This document shows positions 6,131 to 8,047 of a stretch of DNA of 8,047 nt, in pieces. Source of the DNA: JANNXY01 sp031409775 (GTDB taxonomy: Bacteria; Patescibacteriota; Minisyncoccia; Phycocordibacterales; CAIZIN01); the NCBI GenBank assembly GCA_031409775.1, contig JANNXY010000031.1, positions 1 to 8,047 of the forward strand, written 5' to 3'. The notes beneath the pieces are model-generated. The model was not told the DNA's origin. It ran no database searches and was given only the letters and a program-made list of their open reading frames with translations. Made by a program: the position numbers and the translations under genes. Position 1 is the first letter of the stretch; each line of letters opens with the position of its first letter.

Positions 6131-6352
6131 TTAAACAGAAGCTAGGTTAAATGACTTGTTACCCACAAAAATGATCTCTGGCTTCTTGATCATATTTTTC
6201 TCCTTGAACCCAATGATTTCCAAATAGAGAGGTGTACCGTTCTTATCAACATCAAGAATAACTTCTGGGGAAATTTCCAGAGACTTGGCTACCTTTCCCT
6301 CACAAAAGGTGATATTCATTGCATCCACTTTCTTATCATAAGTTAGTTTCAT
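6131..6352 (-). CDS. DUF2283 family protein (first copy)
   Basis: 73 aa, starting M-K-L-T-Y-D-K-K-V-D-A-M-N-I-T-F, with the later strands V-A-K-S-L-E-I and V-I-L-D-V-D-K-N-G-T-P-L-Y-L-E-I-I-G. This fits the DUF2283 fold, whose function is unknown. It starts 16 nt after the stop of the DUF4258 gene, so the two are almost certainly one transcript. A small pair with an RNase-like partner suggests an antidote-type role, but that is inference. TACAAT lies 8 nt before ATG, so it could also be transcribed alone. It shares the MK-x-x-YDK-x-x-DA start with the copy at 5876 but is otherwise divergent, so any duplication is old. Confidence 0.82.
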   Translation of the reverse strand: MKLTYDKKVDAMNITFCEGKVAKSLEISPEVILDVDKNGTPLYLEIIGFKEKNMIKKPEIIFVGNKSFNLASV

Positions 6353-6368
6353 ATCTATATATTGTATT

Positions 6369-6614
6369 CTAATCTATAAATTTTGCAACTTTTATCTTGG
6401 CAATCCAGTGAGCAGTAATAATTACAACAATATCCCTCTCATCTTTGACCACTACTTTCAGAAAATTTTTACCAAAATTCCGATACCTCTCCTCTCTCAA
6501 ACCATAACTTACTCTTGTGAATTCTGGATTTATCACAGTTAATTCTATCTTTTTCTTGGATAGTTTTCTGTTTTTAATCTTTTCTTCTACGTGGTCAGAC
6601 CATTCTAGTTTCAT
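6369..6614 (-). CDS. DUF4258 family protein
   Basis: 81 aa, basic, no membrane segment. Order of elements: H8, an amphipathic helix with R16, I23 and P30, then R-x-S-Y-G (34-38), a basic strand region with R43/R45, L-K-V-V-V (52-56), D-I-V-V-I-I-T-A-H-W (61-70), and a final lysine-rich strand. This is the helix plus four-strand layout of DUF4258, reminiscent of RelE/BrnT-size toxins, though I cannot show homology to them. The gene lies 54 nt after the frameshifted pilin and 16 nt before a DUF2283 gene. A TAGAAT box ends 6 nt before the ATG. Best guess is one half of a two-gene toxin-antitoxin-like or housekeeping pair; the activity is unknown. Confidence 0.8.
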   Translation of the reverse strand: MKLEWSDHVEEKIKNRKLSKKKIELTVINPEFTRVSYGLREERYRNFGKNFLKVVVKDERDIVVIITAHWIAKIKVAKFID

Positions 6615-6620
6615 AGCTTA

Positions 6621-6626
6621 ATTCTA
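6621..6626 (-). promoter_or_regulatory. -10 box of DUF4258-DUF2283 pair
   Basis: TAGAAT on the minus strand (6626-6621), 5 of 6 matches to consensus, ends exactly 6 nt before ATG 6614. No TGn. An AAGGA about 20 nt upstream of the ATG is too distant to be a ribosome site. Confidence 0.45.
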
Positions 6627-6649
6627 CTTGATATATTCCTTCTTGTATA

Positions 6650-6667
6650 ATTTTGTCTGAGCAAAAT
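6650..6667. repeat. Small hairpin after frameshifted pilin
   Basis: ATTTTG and CAAAAT are separated by 6 nt, directly after the pilin stop codon (6669). The stem is AT-rich and no T tract follows on the minus strand, so it is at best a weak terminator or 3' stabiliser. Confidence 0.3.
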
Positions 6668-6668
6668 C

Positions 6669-6717
6669 CTACTCGCACACATCTGCACTGATCGCGTCTG
6701 CTGCGCTGGACTCTCCT
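6669..6717. repeat. 49-bp direct repeat, copy 2
   Basis: Identical to 5563-5611. This is the 3' end of the frameshifted pilin gene, including its stop codon. Confidence 0.95.
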
Positions 6718-7195
6718 GCACCATACGAATATGCCTTGTTCGCACCACCGCTGTCTACACACCATACGTCTTCGTTACTACCTGCTTCTCCATCACCAGA
6801 CTTGAGTAGGACTGCTACAGCCCATTTGCCACCAGATACAGACTGGGAACATGCCGTGCTCGTTAGTCCCCCGGCATCATATGCATTCCCCGCTGCTGTA
6901 ATCTGCTGAATGATTTTGTCATCTTCGAAAAGAGTATTATTAAAATCTGCACATTGTTCTACATCTGTGGCAATATTTGCATCTGGATTATATATAGCAC
7001 CTCCCAAATCTCCATTCTCTGCGAAGTAAATTGCTGCTTGGTTTTTGATCCCGTGTAAAAATTTCCTTTGATAGAAACATCTGCGGCCTTGGCCTTGGCT
7101 GCGCCTAGCGATGCCATAACAACGGATGATAATATTCCAATAATTGCGATCACTACCAACAGCTCAATCAATGAGAAACCCTCTGTATTTTTCAT
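6669..7195 (-). pseudogene. Type IV pilin, frameshifted
   Basis: Class III pilin broken into two frames. The 5' part (from ATG 7195) has a 6-residue leader ending EG, cleavage before F7, Glu11 at mature position 5, and the helix FSLIELLVVIAIIGIL, near-identical to the neighbouring pilin. After I-K-G-N the frame goes out at A-AAT-TTT (7064-7058). The rest continues one base back as A-A-I-Y-F-A-E-N-G-D and a normal globular domain with four Cys, ending VCE. Removing two T, or restoring one, gives about 174-175 aa. Aligned with the intact pilin, the two-base correction gives equal spacing. It could be a true pseudogene, phase variation by slippage, a programmed -1 frameshift, or a sequencing error. 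An upstream in-frame CTG/ATG-less extension to 7225 is rejected because the extended -10 lies inside it. Confidence 0.85.
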
Positions 7196-7202
7196 AACAC
7201 AA

Positions 7203-7211
7203 ATTATAGCA
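7203..7211 (-). promoter_or_regulatory. Extended -10 of second pilin
   Basis: Minus strand TG-C-TATAAT (7211-7203), a perfect extended -10, ends 7 nt before ATG 7195. It follows immediately after the terminator of the upstream pilin, so the two pilins are separate transcription units. Confidence 0.6.
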
Positions 7212-7217
7212 TAGAGT

Positions 7218-7249
7218 AAAAACAAAAAGCACCCTCTCGGATGCTTTTT
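7218..7249 (-). terminator. Intrinsic terminator of first pilin
   Basis: On the minus strand AAAAAGCAUCC (7249-7239) pairs with GGGUGCUUUUU (7234-7224), with one U-G wobble, across a GAGA tetraloop, and is followed by G and five more U. It lies 27 nt past the stop of the intact pilin and just upstream of the next pilin's promoter. The stem is nearly symmetric but the U tract favours the minus strand. Confidence 0.85.
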
Positions 7250-7276
7250 GTGCTTGAAAAATAACTTTTCTAGCTA

Positions 7277-7741
7277 TTAGGAACAAGCCCCAGAATCAGC
7301 CAATTCAGCGGATGTGTTTACATTATCCCAAAGGGTTGTAGTAGCATTACCTGTGTAGTCAACACAATATGCTTTTGTTGGATCGTCTTTCAGTCTCGCT
7401 GCAATTGCCCACCCAGTCGTACTAGCTACACAAGTAGGAGCTACTCCAGATTGTCCAGTAGTCTGACTAATTGCATTTACGATATTAGAATTTGTAAATA
7501 TTGAGTTAACTGCATTACATGTAATAACGGTATTTGTTGTTGCATACTGAAAGTTATTTGAATCATAATATAACTCAGCTTGTGCGCGAGTCCCCCCAAT
7601 ATTTCCCTTGATAGCACCATCAGCACCCTTGGCACGTGCGGTGTTAAGTGATGCGAGAACTACTGATGACAAAATACCAATGATCGCGATAACCACGAGC
7701 AACTCGATAAGTGTAAAACCTTTTTTCATTTCCTTTTTCAT
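7277..7741 (-). CDS. Type IV pilin (candidate major subunit)
   Basis: Intact class III prepilin of 154 aa. The leader MKKEMKKG is cut before F9, Glu13 is mature position 5, and FTLIELLVVIAIIGIL forms the conserved assembly helix to about residue 35. The amphipathic segment with T-R-A-Q-A-E-L-Y-Y-D (51-60) follows, typical of PilA/PulG-like pilins of CPR bacteria. The globular domain is short and Thr/Asn/Ala-rich with four cysteines (C75, C104, C126, C153); C126-C153 would make a C-terminal D-loop. A second ATG at 7729 (M5) would leave a 4-residue leader; an AAGGA lies too close to it. ATG 7741 is kept. Unlike its neighbours it seems to have an 80-90 nt leader. Its own terminator and promoter make it a single-gene unit, consistent with a strongly expressed major subunit. 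Confidence 0.92.
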   Translation of the reverse strand: MKKEMKKGFTLIELLVVIAIIGILSSVVLASLNTARAKGADGAIKGNIGGTRAQAELYYDSNNFQYATTNTVITCNAVNSIFTNSNIVNAISQTTGQSGVAPTCVASTTGWAIAARLKDDPTKAYCVDYTGNATTTLWDNVNTSAELADSGACS

Positions 7742-7772
7742 AATATATTGAAAAATAATTAATAATTAATAA

Positions 7773-7812
7773 TAGTTTCTTAGTAACTCCGAGGCCGTGA
7801 CCGAAACTAAGA
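7773..7812 (-). promoter_or_regulatory. Leader with alternative hairpins
   Basis: TAGTTTC (7773-7779) can pair with GAAACTA (7803-7809), or TCTTAGT (7778-7784) with ACTAAGA (7806-7812). The arms overlap, so only one stem can form at a time. If transcription starts near the TATAAT at 7837-7832, both lie in the pilin 5' leader. No known riboswitch pattern is recognised. Confidence 0.35.
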
Positions 7813-7831
7813 CACTTCCCCTATGGGAACC

Positions 7832-7837
7832 ATTATA
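7832..7837 (-). promoter_or_regulatory. TATAAT -10, candidate pilin promoter
   Basis: Perfect TATAAT on the minus strand (7837-7832), with a second perfect TATAAT 18 bp upstream (7855-7850). A TTATTT at 17 bp is a poor -35. Initiation here would give a leader of about 85 nt. Confidence 0.4.
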
Positions 7838-7866
7838 CTACGTTTAGGGATTATAAATAAAGCCTG

Positions 7867-7875
7867 TGTGGATAA
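7867..7875 (-). other. DnaA-type box (TTATCCACA)
   Basis: Perfect TTATCCACA on the minus strand, directly abutting the C-run of the G-quadruplex motif. The second copy is 72 bp away in the same orientation. Two boxes alone do not make an origin. Confidence 0.45.
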
Positions 7876-7905
7876 CCCCATACACCCATCCCCAACCCCT
7901 TCCCC
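7876..7905 (-). other. G-quadruplex motif on pilin coding strand
   Basis: Minus-strand runs are G4 (7905-7902), G4 (7899-7896), G4 (7893-7890), G3 (7887-7885) and G4 (7879-7876), with loops of 2, 2, 2 and 5 nt. This satisfies the usual G3+N1-7 rule with one run to spare. It is 135 bp upstream of the pilin ATG. Confidence 0.75.
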
Positions 7906-7932
7906 AAGTCCCGCTAAAGGACTTAGTCAAAC

Positions 7933-8046
7933 CTAAATTGTGGATAACTTGGGTTTCCAGTGTTTAGCAAAGAGAAATCGTAAAAACTTTCGAGCTAGAA
8001 TGATCAAGGTGGTTCTGTAGTCCTTACCATTCTGGCGAAGTTCTTC
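7933..8046 (-). CDS. C-terminal end of a truncated-by-window gene, possibly a transposase
   Basis: Only the last 37 codons are in the window; the frame is open to the edge and stops at TAG 7935-7933. Residues L3-R-Q-N-G-K8 and A18-R-K-F-L-R-F-L25, then a basic K-H-W-K-P-K tail, recall the C-terminal helix of IS110/IS116-type transposases, but the match is by eye and short. A DnaA-type box (7939-7947) falls within its last codons. Other assignments remain open. Confidence 0.4.
   Translation of the reverse strand, partial: EELRQNGKDYRTTLIILARKFLRFLFAKHWKPKLSTI
7939..7947 (-). other. DnaA-type box (TTATCCACA), second copy
   Basis: Perfect TTATCCACA on the minus strand, inside the last codons of the partial gene ending at 7933. 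Its coding position makes chance occurrence plausible. Confidence 0.35.
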
Positions 8047-8047
8047 G

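Larger units (their letters stand above)
7742..7932. other. Intergenic control region upstream of pilin
   Basis: About 190 bp without a gene. Moving upstream from the pilin ATG it holds: an AT-rich tract with a threefold AATAATT-type repeat (about 7757-7773); a leader with two mutually exclusive 7-bp hairpins (7773-7812); a small TTCCC-CTAT-GGGAA hairpin; two TATAAT boxes; a DnaA-type box; a G-quadruplex motif; and an AAGTCC/GGACTT hairpin (7906-7924) just past the stop of the upstream gene. Confidence 0.6.

Overview
The window reads as a chromosomal segment of an ultra-small bacterium of the Patescibacteria (CPR, probably Parcubacteria-like). This rests on inference: a dense set of small class III type IV pilin genes, a Parcubacteria-style NAD+-dependent DNA ligase, tight intergenic spacing, the standard genetic code, and promoters so close to the ATG that transcripts would be leaderless. 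No rRNA or marker gene is present to prove it. All recognisable genes lie on the minus strand, so transcription runs from high to low coordinates.

Right end (8047-7742): the last 37 codons of a truncated, possibly transposase-like gene, then about 190 bp of non-coding DNA. This holds two perfect TTATCCACA DnaA-type boxes, a strong five-run G-quadruplex motif on the pilin coding strand, tandem TATAAT boxes and a leader that can form two mutually exclusive hairpins. Next come an intact pilin (7741-7277), a clean intrinsic terminator, and a second pilin (7195-6669) broken by a frameshift at a slippery A-AAT-TTT.

Middle (6614-5563): a DUF4258 + DUF2283 gene pair, followed by what looks like a decayed second copy of the same module. 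That copy has a pilin C-terminal tail, a truncated DUF4258 gene, a DUF2283 gene and a third pilin tail. The third tail is a 49-bp perfect copy of the end of the frameshifted pilin. So [pilin tail - DUF4258 - DUF2283] is iterated, with decay, downstream of the expressed pilins. A small heptad-repeat coiled-coil gene (5523-5182) follows.

Left half (5156-150): prepilin peptidase (pilD-like), then a tightly packed minor-pilin operon in the order GspH/FimT, PulJ/PilW-like, PulI/PilV-like, PilX/GspK-like, then ligA. PilD would cleave and N-methylate all the prepilins here. The four minor (pseudo)pilins resemble the H-J-I-K tip complex that primes assembly of a pilus or pseudopilus, and the two pilins to the right are candidate major subunits. 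The assembly ATPase, platform protein and secretin are not in the window.

Most unusual points: (i) a repeated promoter architecture with a -10 box ending 6-7 nt before the ATG; (ii) the iterated pilin/DUF4258/DUF2283 module; (iii) a G-quadruplex upstream of a pilin gene with promoterless pilin tails downstream, which recalls the parts list of Neisseria pilin antigenic variation. Mechanistic identity with that system is not shown.
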